Assembly: GCF_009898475.1 (NCBI RefSeq)
Contig: NZ_QURE01000009.1
Location: 1 to 37,007 of the forward strand
From: Nitrososphaera sp. AFS
GTDB lineage: Archaea; Thermoproteota; Nitrososphaeria; Nitrososphaerales; Nitrososphaeraceae
Direction: 5' to 3'
Length of the DNA: 37,007 nucleotides
Shown piece by piece: positions 24,311-31,732 of this stretch. Each line of letters starts with the position of its first letter. Position 1 is the stretch's first letter. Position numbers and translations under genes: made by a program. The notes beneath the pieces are model-generated. The model worked only from the letters and a program-made list of their open reading frames with translations. It was not told where the DNA came from and ran no database searches.

Positions 24311-25776
24311 AAGTCTTAACAAAAAATAGCAACGAACTAGTAATATTGGCTATGAAAAGTGATAGTATTCACAAAGGCGATTACTTGTTAATTGAAGACA
24401 ACTATCTAAACAAAAAAATGATTGCACAGATCTATGATGAAGAATATCTTTCATCTCAATCACTCGTCGAAGACATTGTTAGGGACGAAATTATAACTTC
24501 TTTAAGCACTGAAAGCTTGCACGATCCTCTTAATATCGCAAAAATGTCAAATATGATCAGGGACGCCAGAATATTCCTCACTAAAATGCGAGGAAGTATA
24601 GATGGAAACGGCAAAATATCTGCAGACATAAGATGGATACCATCGAGAGTCAATTCCAGTCTAAGACGCCTAACCAGCATTGAATTGAGCGGTTATTTAG
24701 GTAGAGACGGCCTCTTGCCAATTAAGATGGGTTGCACAAGAGGAGACAAAGAAAGTTTTGAGATCTACGCAGAGGACCTCGATGGTAAGCTGAATATACT
24801 TACTGGTAAGAAAGAGTCAGGTAAATCCCATCTTACCAAAATCCTAATTAGTAATCTCATACAGTACGGGGCGTTCGTGATCGTTTTTGATTTAAACGAT
24901 GAGTATGGAGGCATTTCCAAGAACTGCGATGGGTCTCCGTCCTCCCTCGAAAAACGAGTAAAAATTTTAAGATCTGATAGCGGTTTAAATTTCTCTCTTA
25001 AATACTGTGGAAAAGCAGCGATATCAAATATGCTAAGAAATGCTCTTGAGACCCCGAATGCGTCTATGCGTGAATTTTTTAGGATCTGGGATTGGCTGGA
25101 GAATAGAAATAATTTAAAAATGGAAGCTTTTGGAAAAGCCGTTAACACATGGAACGCTAACGAGTTAGTGCGAGATGCACTAGTTTCTAGGTTCCATGTC
25201 ATGCAAGCATCTCATTTATTTCTCGAAAATGACTACGGAGGATTTAGGTTCGAAGATATTTTCTCAAATCAAAATGATGGTTCTGCGATCGTGATTAGTA
25301 TGGGCAAAATGATTCCAATTGTGAGACGAATGGTCGTAGAACTAATCTTGAATAAACTTGTAGACCTATTAGAAAATGACATAATCCCTCCAATTTTCCT
25401 TTTTGCTGAAGAAGCACACATGTATATTCGCGAAACATATTGGGAGGACATAATAACTAGAATGAGACATTTTGGAATCTATCCTACTTTTATAACCAAC
25501 CAGCCGGACGCTATAGGTGATGGGATTTATCGACAGGCGGACAACATATTTCTATTCAATTTTACTAACGACTCGGACTTGGAAAAAATTTCAAAAGTAT
25601 CTCTAGCTGATAGTGATACCGTAAAATCACTAGTCAAGACATTGCCTCATCGTTCCTGCCTTATAATAGGTAAGGTGGTTTCTGACCTGCCTATCGTCTT
25701 AGAAGTTGCACCACTAGATACAATCGCGTTGGGGGAAACAAAGAAGTTTTTCAAAATTCAGGAGTTAAAGTTCTAA
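24307..25776 (+). CDS. herA: HerA bipolar DNA translocase ATPase
   Basis: 489 residues. N-terminal HAS-type beta barrel (about 1-130), then Walker A GKKESGKS (167-174) after KLNILT, a DLNDEY strand, and Walker B PIFLFAEEAH near 361-371 with the usual acidic pair, then ITRMRHFGIYPTFITNQPD and an arginine-bearing C-terminal segment. HerA forms a hexameric ring that drives DNA into NurA. The start overlaps nurA by 4 bp. It ends 10 bp before the convergent PII gene. The Walker A has Lys-Lys-Glu-Ser in place of the more usual small residues but keeps the essential GKS. Confidence 0.9.
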   Translation: MKVLTKNSNELVILAMKSDSIHKGDYLLIEDNYLNKKMIAQIYDEEYLSSQSLVEDIVRDEIITSLSTESLHDPLNIAKMSNMIRDARIFLTKMRGSIDGNGKISADIRWIPSRVNSSLRRLTSIELSGYLGRDGLLPIKMGCTRGDKESFEIYAEDLDGKLNILTGKKESGKSHLTKILISNLIQYGAFVIVFDLNDEYGGISKNCDGSPSSLEKRVKILRSDSGLNFSLKYCGKAAISNMLRNALETPNASMREFFRIWDWLENRNNLKMEAFGKAVNTWNANELVRDALVSRFHVMQASHLFLENDYGGFRFEDIFSNQNDGSAIVISMGKMIPIVRRMVVELILNKLVDLLENDIIPPIFLFAEEAHMYIRETYWEDIITRMRHFGIYPTFITNQPDAIGDGIYRQADNIFLFNFTNDSDLEKISKVSLADSDTVKSLVKTLPHRSCLIIGKVVSDLPIVLEVAPLDTIALGETKKFFKIQELKF

Positions 25777-25786
25777 AGTAGAAATT

Positions 25787-26134
25787 CTATGTGATAGCTC
25801 CCTCGCCATGTTTTTTTGTGCCTATATCCACAGCATCGGCTACTGGAGAAATGAAAATCTTGCCGTCTCCTGCTGAACCAGTGCTCACAGTATTTAATAT
25901 CGTATTTACCACTTTCTCGACATCAGAATCTTCAACTACGGTGAGTACGTTCGCTCTAACCGAAAATTCGGAGACGTATCTTGCTGTTCCTCTGCTACTT
26001 TCCACCATTGGCTTGGGACCTTTTCCACGGCCTCTTGATTCGAAAATTGTACATCCGCCTACCCCTGCTTTTTTAAGGGCATCGTTTAATTCTAAGACTT
26101 TTTCATTACTTATAATGGCTTCTACCCGTTTCAT
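25787..26134 (-). CDS. PII-like nitrogen signal protein (GlnB/GlnK), divergent
   Basis: 115 residues from ATG 26134 (protein begins MKRVEAII, as PII proteins do; the TTG three codons upstream is discounted by the TATA box at 26155-26163). PII features: T-loop at 36-56 (GRGKGPKPMVESSRGTARYV), B-loop TGSAGDGKIF (85-94), and a C-terminal GEGAI. The T-loop lacks the Tyr modified in bacterial PII, and the C-loop has VDIGT where PII usually has RIRTG, so both ATP-phosphate arginines are missing. PII proteins sense ATP/ADP and 2-oxoglutarate and control ammonium transporters; no amt gene is adjacent here. Confidence 0.88.
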   Translation of the reverse strand: MKRVEAIISNEKVLELNDALKKAGVGGCTIFESRGRGKGPKPMVESSRGTARYVSEFSVRANVLTVVEDSDVEKVVNTILNTVSTGSAGDGKIFISPVADAVDIGTKKHGEGAIT

Positions 26135-26154
26135 ATTTTGCAATGAATGACGTA

Positions 26155-26163
26155 ATAATAAAA
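26155..26163 (-). promoter_or_regulatory. TATA box of the PII gene
   Basis: TTTTATTAT on the minus strand, centred 25 bp upstream of ATG 26134; supports that start as leaderless. Confidence 0.55.
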
Positions 26164-26258
26164 GGTTTTGTTCAAATTACAACCAATTAACTTTCTACAT
26201 GTAACATTCCAGGACAAAAATTAGATATTCCTAGCTATTGGTCTTTCCGAAAATGGTG

Positions 26259-26281
26259 TTGAGAGAGGCTGGCGCTCTCAA
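26259..26281. promoter_or_regulatory. Inverted repeat upstream of the DnaJ-ferredoxin gene
   Basis: TTGAGAG and CTCTCAA, 7-bp perfect arms around AGGCTGGCG, ending 37 bp before the TTG start. Placed just upstream of the likely TATA position, so it may be an operator or a hairpin; on the minus strand it is preceded by CTTTT. Confidence 0.4.
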
Positions 26282-26317
26282 AAAGAGATAAGTAATCCAG
26301 CTACATTCATAATTATC

Positions 26318-26932
26318 TTGGACAGTTCAGGCTATTACGCGATTTTAGGTGTTTCTGAACAGGCAACATATCCTGAGCTAAAAAGAGCGTACAGACGCCT
26401 GGCTAGAAAATATCACCCAGACAGAAACAGATCATCTCAAGCCGAGACTATGATAAAGAAAATCAATGCTGCTTTCGAAGTTCTTTCAGATAAGGATAAG
26501 AGAGATGAATATGATAAGGGAGACTTATTTAAGGCTGTGTCCAATGACAGATCTCATTATAGTGAGGACGAAGGGATGGACGAAAACCATGACTATAATC
26601 AGGAGCATAGTAACAAGTTTAACCAATATAGGCCTAGGCAGGAGCACAAAACAAAGGCTCCTGAGATGCATGTGACGGCATCAGGCCTCGATCTTCCGAA
26701 AGGTCGCTTTCAAATTACAATTGAACCTTCACTTTGTCTAGCCTTTGGGAGTTGTGAAATACTAGCTCCGAAGGTTTTCGTTGTAGAAAAAAATAAGAGA
26801 ATTAATCCAAAGGCAAGAATAGAATCAGAGGTAGGGGCAAAATTTGAATCAATTTTGGCTGCTGCTCAGACCTGCCCTACAAAGGCGATCAAGATTGTGG
26901 ATAGATATACTGGGGAGCAGATCTATCCGTAG
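26318..26932 (+). CDS. DnaJ J-domain fused to a ferredoxin domain
   Basis: 204 residues. J-domain at 1-70 with HPD at 33-35 (YHPDRN), the contact that stimulates DnaK ATPase. A polar linker (70-115) follows, then a ferredoxin domain at about 118-204: C140 and C146 (SLCLAFGSCEI) and C186 (AAQTCPTKAI). The usual ferredoxin box is C-x2-C-x2-C; here the middle position is Phe143, so only three cysteines remain, as in [3Fe-4S] ferredoxins. DnaJ-ferredoxin fusions are known from Thaumarchaeota and from plastids and have been explained by gene transfer. Start TTG 26318. Other possibility: the cluster is lost and the domain is structural. Confidence 0.88.
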   Translation: MDSSGYYAILGVSEQATYPELKRAYRRLARKYHPDRNRSSQAETMIKKINAAFEVLSDKDKRDEYDKGDLFKAVSNDRSHYSEDEGMDENHDYNQEHSNKFNQYRPRQEHKTKAPEMHVTASGLDLPKGRFQITIEPSLCLAFGSCEILAPKVFVVEKNKRINPKARIESEVGAKFESILAAAQTCPTKAIKIVDRYTGEQIYP

Positions 26933-27605
26933 GTAATGTCAGGAAACTAAGGATATCATGTGCCGCCTAAATAGTATGAATGTAAAACGTCGAGCATTTT
27001 GTAGTAACTCTAGTTTAATGAACAAAATTTTGTTATTTTCCTTTATGAGTCTTCAATAGGGACTCTAGTGACAAATTGGTTGTGCTTTTGCAAAATGAGT
27101 TGAGTTCTTAGCATAGGTCGTTGTTGACCACTGTCCAGTATTTAAAAATCGACTTCATATAGAATAGAATTCGTCAAAATAAGAGACTTAGTTTGTCGCC
27201 CTTATACTGAAGAAAAATCAAATATGCTAAAATTCACGATATTGAATAGCAATCAAAACACTTACTAAAGTGTTGAGAAGGCTCCAACGGTATTTCTTTG
27301 CCCACACCAAAATTGCAACTGTACTTTTCATTAAGGGCCCATAGATAATACAAACCTCTTGGTTGAGCTGCAAGTCATCCTTCTTATTAATTCAACACGT
27401 CTTCTCAATAAGAACTTAAAAAATGAGATTCATTAAACTATACTTAACTAAATAATTTAGATTGACGAATTCATCCAGAGTCGTTGTCTCCCTTGTTTTT
27501 AGTCTAAACCTTCAGGTAAGTATCTATGGGCTAATGCTAGCTCTATAGCGCCCAGAATGGGATCAAAGCCGAGATACGAAAACACTGACAAAAATAATTA
27601 GGAGC
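26933..27605. other. Large intergenic region, 673 bp
   Basis: No ORF with coding character. It contains a perfect hairpin (27257-27274), a 13-bp palindrome CTAAATAATTTAG (27448-27460) and a loosely paired AGTGTTGAGAAG / CTTCTCAA set (27268-27281 with 27400-27410). It is long for this compact genome segment and could hold an unrecognised RNA or promoter. Confidence 0.5.
27257..27274. repeat. Hairpin with 7-bp stem and ACTA loop
   Basis: AACACTT and AAGTGTT separated by ACTA. No T-run follows on either strand, so a terminator is uncertain. Confidence 0.4.
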
Positions 27606-27749
27606 ATGCCAAACAACTCGAACAAGAAATCCCCAAAGAAGCTAAACATACAAAGAAATGATAGCCTGCAAGAATATCATATAAATCTCATCATTACAAT
27701 GTGGCCCAGGTTAAATTTTAGGCTGAAACACAGATGCAATAGTGTCTAG
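27606..27749 (+). CDS. Possible 47-residue basic small protein
   Basis: ATG 27606 is preceded by AATTAGGAGC, an SD-like AGGAG 5-6 bases upstream. The peptide starts MPNNSNKKSPKKL and is Lys/Asn/Arg-rich with a hydrophobic centre (HINLIITMW). It ends 20 bp before the HD-type gene. No family recognised; could be chance. Confidence 0.3.
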   Translation: MPNNSNKKSPKKLNIQRNDSLQEYHINLIITMWPRLNFRLKHRCNSV

Positions 27750-27769
27750 TAAATATGCTCTGACCTCAA

Positions 27770-28414
27770 ATGCAGAATCGCGCACTAGCAACTGTAAAAT
27801 TGGGTGTACATCCACTACTTCTCTTGCTTACAATGAGATCTAGGATGCCTGAATCCACGAAAACAGGATTTCTTCGATTAATTAAACCATTTGAAAGGTC
27901 GACTGAAGACATTATCAAAATAACAAGGGCCTTTGGGATCGCCCTTAAAGTTCATGACAGAGAGTTCGGAAAAGAGAATACCGTTGATCCATTCATAAAT
28001 CATCATCTAAAGGTGGCTTTGCTGATTACAGAGGAACTGAGAATATTTGATGCAGACCTGGTATGTGCAGCTCTTCTTCTAGATACACTAAATTCTACTG
28101 TGGATGTGCTAAACGAATTTGAGCATCCAATACGCGAAATACTTGCAGTATCGAGGATGCCCTCATTTAATAAGAACGAACGTGAAAAAATGCTCAATGA
28201 ATATTTTACCAATCTTTCAAATAGCCCTTTGTTCGCGCGCTATCTAGTCCTCGCAGACAGGCTGGAGAACATCCGAGCCTTAAAGAAGGCCTCCCACAAA
28301 CATAAGATTTCGCGGTATAGAGAAGAGACTGAGAAATATATAATTCCTCTTGCCCAAAAAACTGATGAAAATATTGCTTTTAAATTGTCAATTGCACTAT
28401 ATGAGCTGAAATAA
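27770..28414 (+). CDS. RelA/SpoT-type HD-domain protein with degenerate active site
   Basis: 214 residues from ATG 27770; ATG 27833 (MRSRMPEST) would drop a hydrophobic N-terminus. The layout follows the hydrolase domain of Rel/SpoT proteins: HDREFGKENTVDPFINHHLK (usual H-x-GQ-x-R-x-SGEPYI-x-HP), ITEELRIFDADLVCAALLLD (usual AALLHD), then YLVLADRLENIRALKK (usual KLADRLHNMRTL). The signature HD is Leu104-Asp105, so a manganese ligand is missing, and the following ED is Leu-Asn. A stand-alone protein without a synthetase domain; it may bind but not hydrolyse (p)ppGpp-like nucleotides, or act otherwise. Convergent with the next gene. Confidence 0.7.
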   Translation: MQNRALATVKLGVHPLLLLLTMRSRMPESTKTGFLRLIKPFERSTEDIIKITRAFGIALKVHDREFGKENTVDPFINHHLKVALLITEELRIFDADLVCAALLLDTLNSTVDVLNEFEHPIREILAVSRMPSFNKNEREKMLNEYFTNLSNSPLFARYLVLADRLENIRALKKASHKHKISRYREETEKYIIPLAQKTDENIAFKLSIALYELK

Positions 28415-28521
28415 AGATTTGCGAGTCCCATTTCGCCTTCGCATGGTCAACCGGGAAGATTGGTCAAATCAGTGTGTGATATCATGTGCACATTTTAACA
28501 CTCGGGGCTTTATAGCGGATT

Positions 28522-28532
28522 CTCCTTCGGAG
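28522..28532. terminator. Small hairpin in convergent 3' region
   Basis: CTCC-TTC-GGAG in the 160 bp between two convergent genes, with outer GGCT/AGCC (28506-28509 and 28531-28534) as an alternative pairing. Plausible bidirectional transcription end, weakly supported. Confidence 0.3.
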
Positions 28533-28574
28533 CCATTCACCATATATCTATATATCTTTATATCATCTTATTCA

Positions 28575-29378
28575 TTATATTTTTCCTAGTTTCTTGACAT
28601 ACTTTTTATAAGCGTCTAGATAGGATTTCTTGTCTCCAATGTCGACAAACCCTGATTCTATTCGAAAGCCTCTTACAAGTCTATTTTGCTCGAGAGCTTT
28701 TTTCACAGCATCATCCATACCGAATGCGCTAGACTTAGGTATGAGTTTTAGGAATTCCGGTTCCATGATATAGCACCCAGTGTTGATTAATCCATTCACT
28801 TCTGGCTTTTCCCTCCAGCTAATTACTTGATTTTTCTGTTTACGTCCTTGTATCCTACCTTGTCCGTCCGGTTTTGAGTTCTGTGTTCCATCTTTTCCAT
28901 CTTCAATGTCAATAAATCCATAGCGGAGTTTCGTTTTATATTCGAGAAGTGCCATGGATATAAAAGCTCTGGATTCTTTATGTTCACGGATCATTTTGTC
29001 GAGTTCAAATGCATAGACTGCATCCCCGTATAGGCAAACGAAGGTGTCATCCAGAAATTTCTCTGCCGTCTTCAATTGACCTGCAGTAGCGAGTGGCCTC
29101 TCTGACCTTGCATATTCTATTGTAACTCCAAATCTTCCACCATCTTCGAAATAGTCTTCGATTGTTCTATGCAAATAGCTCACGCACATAATGATATGGT
29201 CTACCTTATTCTTTCTATCACCAATGTACTTTTTGTTGTTGTGGTTGGTACCTGTTACCCACTCGATGATATGCTCCAGCAATGGCTTATTGCCCAAAGG
29301 CAACATAGGTTTTGGGATGAAAAACGTGTATGGTTGCAGCCTCGTTCCTAGACCCCCTGCTAAAATAACAGCTTTCAT
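28575..29378 (-). CDS. Sugar-1-phosphate nucleotidyltransferase
   Basis: 267 residues. N-terminal nucleotide-binding signature LAGGLGTRLQPYTFFIPKPM (7-26), then LPLGNKPLLEHIIEW, VCLYGDAVY with the metal-binding Asp, ISWREKPEVNGLINTGCYIM and FVDIGDKKSYLDAYKK. It makes an NDP-sugar from a hexose-1-phosphate and NTP (glucose-1-P thymidylyl/uridylyl or mannose-1-P guanylyl type; the sugar cannot be fixed). Two hydrophilic insertions (about 43-58, NHNNKKYIGDRKNK; about 165-185, GKDGTQNSKPDGQGRIQGRK) break the core. Supplies envelope polysaccharide or N-glycan building blocks. Divergent from the gene at 29564. Confidence 0.87.
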   Translation of the reverse strand: MKAVILAGGLGTRLQPYTFFIPKPMLPLGNKPLLEHIIEWVTGTNHNNKKYIGDRKNKVDHIIMCVSYLHRTIEDYFEDGGRFGVTIEYARSERPLATAGQLKTAEKFLDDTFVCLYGDAVYAFELDKMIREHKESRAFISMALLEYKTKLRYGFIDIEDGKDGTQNSKPDGQGRIQGRKQKNQVISWREKPEVNGLINTGCYIMEPEFLKLIPKSSAFGMDDAVKKALEQNRLVRGFRIESGFVDIGDKKSYLDAYKKYVKKLGKI

Positions 29379-29477
29379 CTAAGCCCTACTCACAAGTAGC
29401 TGACATTGATGGGACATATAAATAGAATCTGGTACTAGAAGGCTGAATTAGCAGACAGGTGTTTCCTGACCTCTTGA

Positions 29478-29514
29478 CTCCCGTTGTAAGGAAATATCTA
29501 CGGGAGGTCTTTCT
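29478..29514. promoter_or_regulatory. Mutually exclusive hairpins in a divergent promoter region
   Basis: CTCCCGT (29478-29484) pairs with ACGGGAG (29500-29506); the same right arm GGGAG can also pair with TCTCC (29510-29514). It lies upstream of the TATA box for 29564, so it is outside that transcript but within the reach of the minus-strand promoter region. Confidence 0.35.
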
Positions 29515-29532
29515 CCTAGTATGTATCAGTAT

Positions 29533-29555
29533 GTATTTATGTCCTATTTTGGAGG
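29533..29555 (+). promoter_or_regulatory. TATA box and SD-like GGAGG before the gene at 29564
   Basis: GTATTTATG (29533-29541) is 27 bp upstream of ATG 29564 and GGAGG (29551-29555) lies 8 bp before it. Both point to 29564 as the start rather than the longer frame open from 29459. Confidence 0.5.
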
Positions 29556-29563
29556 CCAATCCT

Positions 29564-29953
29564 ATGATCAGCGGGACAAGGGAAGAAGCCAAAAAGAACA
29601 AAGAAAAATGTCTTAGAATACTTGCAATATCTTCAAATATACGATTTGTGGGCAAAATAAACGATTTTGGAAGAACGCTTGCTGGGCAGCTTCGTAAAGA
29701 TGTAGTGCCATTGTTTAAACCTGACGAAGCTCGAAATGAGAATTTTGTTGAGGCTACTCGGAATCACCTACGGAAGGCCTTTGAGTCATCAATCGGCAAA
29801 ACTACCTACACTCTGACTGAGAATGAAAAAGTAAAAGTCCTTAGCGTCCCTCGTGAGACCTTTTTCTACTATATTACTCTGGATAAGAATACAGAAGTGG
29901 ATGAGCTTTACGAAATTATTAATTCAGTGTTGGACATAACGAAGGAAGAATGA
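29564..29953 (+). CDS. DUF6659-like thaumarchaeal protein
   Basis: 129 residues from ATG 29564. It matches, by memory, the pattern of a family common in ammonia-oxidising archaea: CLRILAISSNIRFVGKINDF, GRTLAGQLRKDVVPLFKPDE, HLRKAFESSIGKTTYTLTEN, EKVKVLSVPRETFFYYITLD and ELYEIINSVLDI. The alternating helix-strand layout resembles a roadblock/PAS-like sensor fold, but function is unknown. The frame is open back to 29459, yet the TATA box and GGAGG choose 29564. Divergent from the nucleotidyltransferase gene. Confidence 0.7.
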   Translation: MISGTREEAKKNKEKCLRILAISSNIRFVGKINDFGRTLAGQLRKDVVPLFKPDEARNENFVEATRNHLRKAFESSIGKTTYTLTENEKVKVLSVPRETFFYYITLDKNTEVDELYEIINSVLDITKEE

Positions 29954-30056
29954 AGGAAATCAGTCTATCAAAAATTTTTGGGTTTAGGATTATCTCTAAG
30001 TTTAGAGACGAGATCCGTTCGAATAATTCGAAAGCAATGATTCACTTATGTTATGA

Positions 30057-30518
30057 TTAATTTTTCCGAGACACACCTAGTCTTTGCCGGAATTCCTTAT
30101 CGGCTGCAATAGACGGGTGATTAGGATCGGCTAGTATCACCTCATACCATAGAAATCGGCCATCCTTATGTAAGTAATAAGAACCAAGACTTTCCATGTT
30201 TGGAAAGCGTTTCAGAACTCTTCGTTCAGCAACGTGTCGCATACTCACTCCTTGCTTAATGTGAACAACGCCAAGATGTTTTGGCCTTCTGCCCGCAACA
30301 GGTCTCTGCTTTCTCATGCCACCTCTTCCCACCCTTGCTCTGACCATTATAATGCCTTGTTTAGCTTTATAGCCTAACCTGCGTGCTTTATCCAATCTAG
30401 ATGGCCTCTCTATCCTATGTATTGCCTGTTCGCTCCTCCAAAGTATCGCTTTGGACTTTAACTCATGGCTATTAAGTTTCCACAAGTTATTCCATGCTAA
30501 AGCCATGTAGCCACGCAT
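30057..30518 (-). CDS. rpl15e: Large ribosomal subunit protein L15e (eL15)
   Basis: 153 residues. The L15e signature is clear: AIHRIERPSRLDKARRLGYK, AKQGIIMVRARVGRGGMRKQ, RPVAGRRPKHLGV, AERRVLKRFPNMESLGSYYL, KDGRFLWYEVILADPNHPSI. Compared with L15e of many other archaea (about 190 residues) it stops soon after DPNHP and lacks the C-terminal GRAFRGLTSAGKK-type part. ATG 30518 is leaderless by its TATA box at 30541-30549; ATG at codon 5 is an alternative. Stand-alone ribosomal gene. Confidence 0.9.
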   Translation of the reverse strand: MRGYMALAWNNLWKLNSHELKSKAILWRSEQAIHRIERPSRLDKARRLGYKAKQGIIMVRARVGRGGMRKQRPVAGRRPKHLGVVHIKQGVSMRHVAERRVLKRFPNMESLGSYYLHKDGRFLWYEVILADPNHPSIAADKEFRQRLGVSRKN

Positions 30519-30540
30519 AGAGATTTCATGTCAATAACCC

Positions 30541-30549
30541 TTAATATCT
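30541..30549 (-). promoter_or_regulatory. TATA box of L15e
   Basis: AGATATTAA on the minus strand, centred 27 bp before ATG 30518. Confidence 0.55.
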
Positions 30550-30688
30550 GTATACCGAGGACAAGGGAATTAATTTACAATTGCCTCCATTTCAGGACTC
30601 TAAGACAGTTAGATTTTAATTCCAGTTCAAGCTAATTTAATAAGCAAGATATTTAAGTGGGAAGACATGGGGTCTAACACTAGGCATT

Positions 30689-31630
30689 TTACGAATCTAA
30701 TTGCAGTTCGTGCATGATTTGGATTACCTTTTCCGCGATGACAGTTGCGGCAAGTTCCTGCGACTCTTTGGTCTGAGAACCAATATGTGGAGTACATATC
30801 AAGTTAGGTAAGTCTATAAGTTTCTTGTTAACTGGAGGTTCGATTTCAAACACATCTAATGCTGCCCCAGCTATCTTGTTTGTCCTCAAAGCATCATATA
30901 GCGCGTTTTCGTCGATTACTGCTCCACGAGAGGTGTTTACTATATACGCGGTAGGTTTCATTTTTGCGAAGAGCTCTGCGCCGAGCATGTGCTTGGTTTC
31001 AGAAGTCAGAGGCACGTGGCAGGAAATAAAATCTGCACTTTCTACTAATGTATTGAGATCGGTCTTTATTAGACCTATTTCTCTAACATAATCTGCATCT
31101 ATGGGATAAATATCATATCCTATGACGTTCATACGCAATCCTCGTGCGAGACGACCTAAATTCCTGCCTATATTACCTACACCTATGAGCCCGATGTATT
31201 TACCCCTCAATTCTGTACCAATCAAGTCCTTTTTTATCCAATTACCATTCTTAATTTCCTTATCTGCACGTGTAATACTTCTAGCAAGACATATCATACA
31301 GCCTAAAGCGAGTTCAGCTACAGCATTGATAGCAGCCTCAGAAGAGTTGATTACTCTAATACCTTTATCTTCTGCACTTTTAACATCTATATTATCTAGA
31401 CCTACTCCTACCCTAGCAATTATTTTCGCTTTGACTGCCGCTTCTATAACTTCTCTATTAATTCTAGTTCTACTTCTGACTATAATGACATCATAATCTT
31501 TAACTTTGGAAAATAATTCGTTTGAATCAATTTCTGGATAATAGTCTACCGTCAATCCTGCCCTCTCCAAAATAGCCACGCCAGCAGGATCAATAGGGTC
31601 AGATACAATGACTTTGCCGGTTGCCCTCAT
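30689..31630 (-). CDS. serA: D-3-phosphoglycerate dehydrogenase family protein (SerA type, no ACT domain)
   Basis: 313 residues. D-2-hydroxyacid dehydrogenase motifs: the Rossmann fingerprint GLIGVGNIG (148-155), SCHVPLTSET, the catalytic Arg in VNTSRGAVIDE, Glu in ALDVFEIEPP and His in CTPHIGSQT. Most similar in layout to 3-phosphoglycerate dehydrogenase, the first step of serine synthesis. It stops after the catalytic core, without the ACT regulatory domain. A related hydroxyacid (for example glyoxylate) is not ruled out. ATG 31630 is leaderless (TATA 31652-31660). Divergent from the ABC ATPase. Confidence 0.85.
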   Translation of the reverse strand: MRATGKVIVSDPIDPAGVAILERAGLTVDYYPEIDSNELFSKVKDYDVIIVRSRTRINREVIEAAVKAKIIARVGVGLDNIDVKSAEDKGIRVINSSEAAINAVAELALGCMICLARSITRADKEIKNGNWIKKDLIGTELRGKYIGLIGVGNIGRNLGRLARGLRMNVIGYDIYPIDADYVREIGLIKTDLNTLVESADFISCHVPLTSETKHMLGAELFAKMKPTAYIVNTSRGAVIDENALYDALRTNKIAGAALDVFEIEPPVNKKLIDLPNLICTPHIGSQTKESQELAATVIAEKVIQIMHELQLDS

Positions 31631-31651
31631 AGGCTTCGAAAATTTCAGTTA

Positions 31652-31660
31652 CTTATATAA
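31652..31660 (-). promoter_or_regulatory. TATA box of serA
   Basis: TTATATAAG on the minus strand, centred 26 bp before ATG 31630. Confidence 0.65.
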
Positions 31661-31689
31661 CTATTACTTCTGGCCGTTCAATACCAACA

Positions 31690-31700
31690 AAATATTATAC
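31690..31700 (+). promoter_or_regulatory. TATA box of the ABC ATPase gene
   Basis: AAATATTATAC, centred near 31695; predicted start about 31722, 11 bases before TTG 31733. Confidence 0.5.
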
Positions 31701-31732
31701 CTGCTGCATAGATATGATGACGGCGACAACGG

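Noticed and set aside
24765-25202. 145-codon minus-strand ORF
   Set aside because: Antisense to herA; no independent motif.
25791-26150. 119-codon plus-strand ORF
   Set aside because: Exact antisense of the PII gene.
28426-28475. tRNA-like GCGAGTCCCATTTCGC segment
   Set aside because: It forms no cloverleaf; only a short G/C-rich patch in a convergent spacer.
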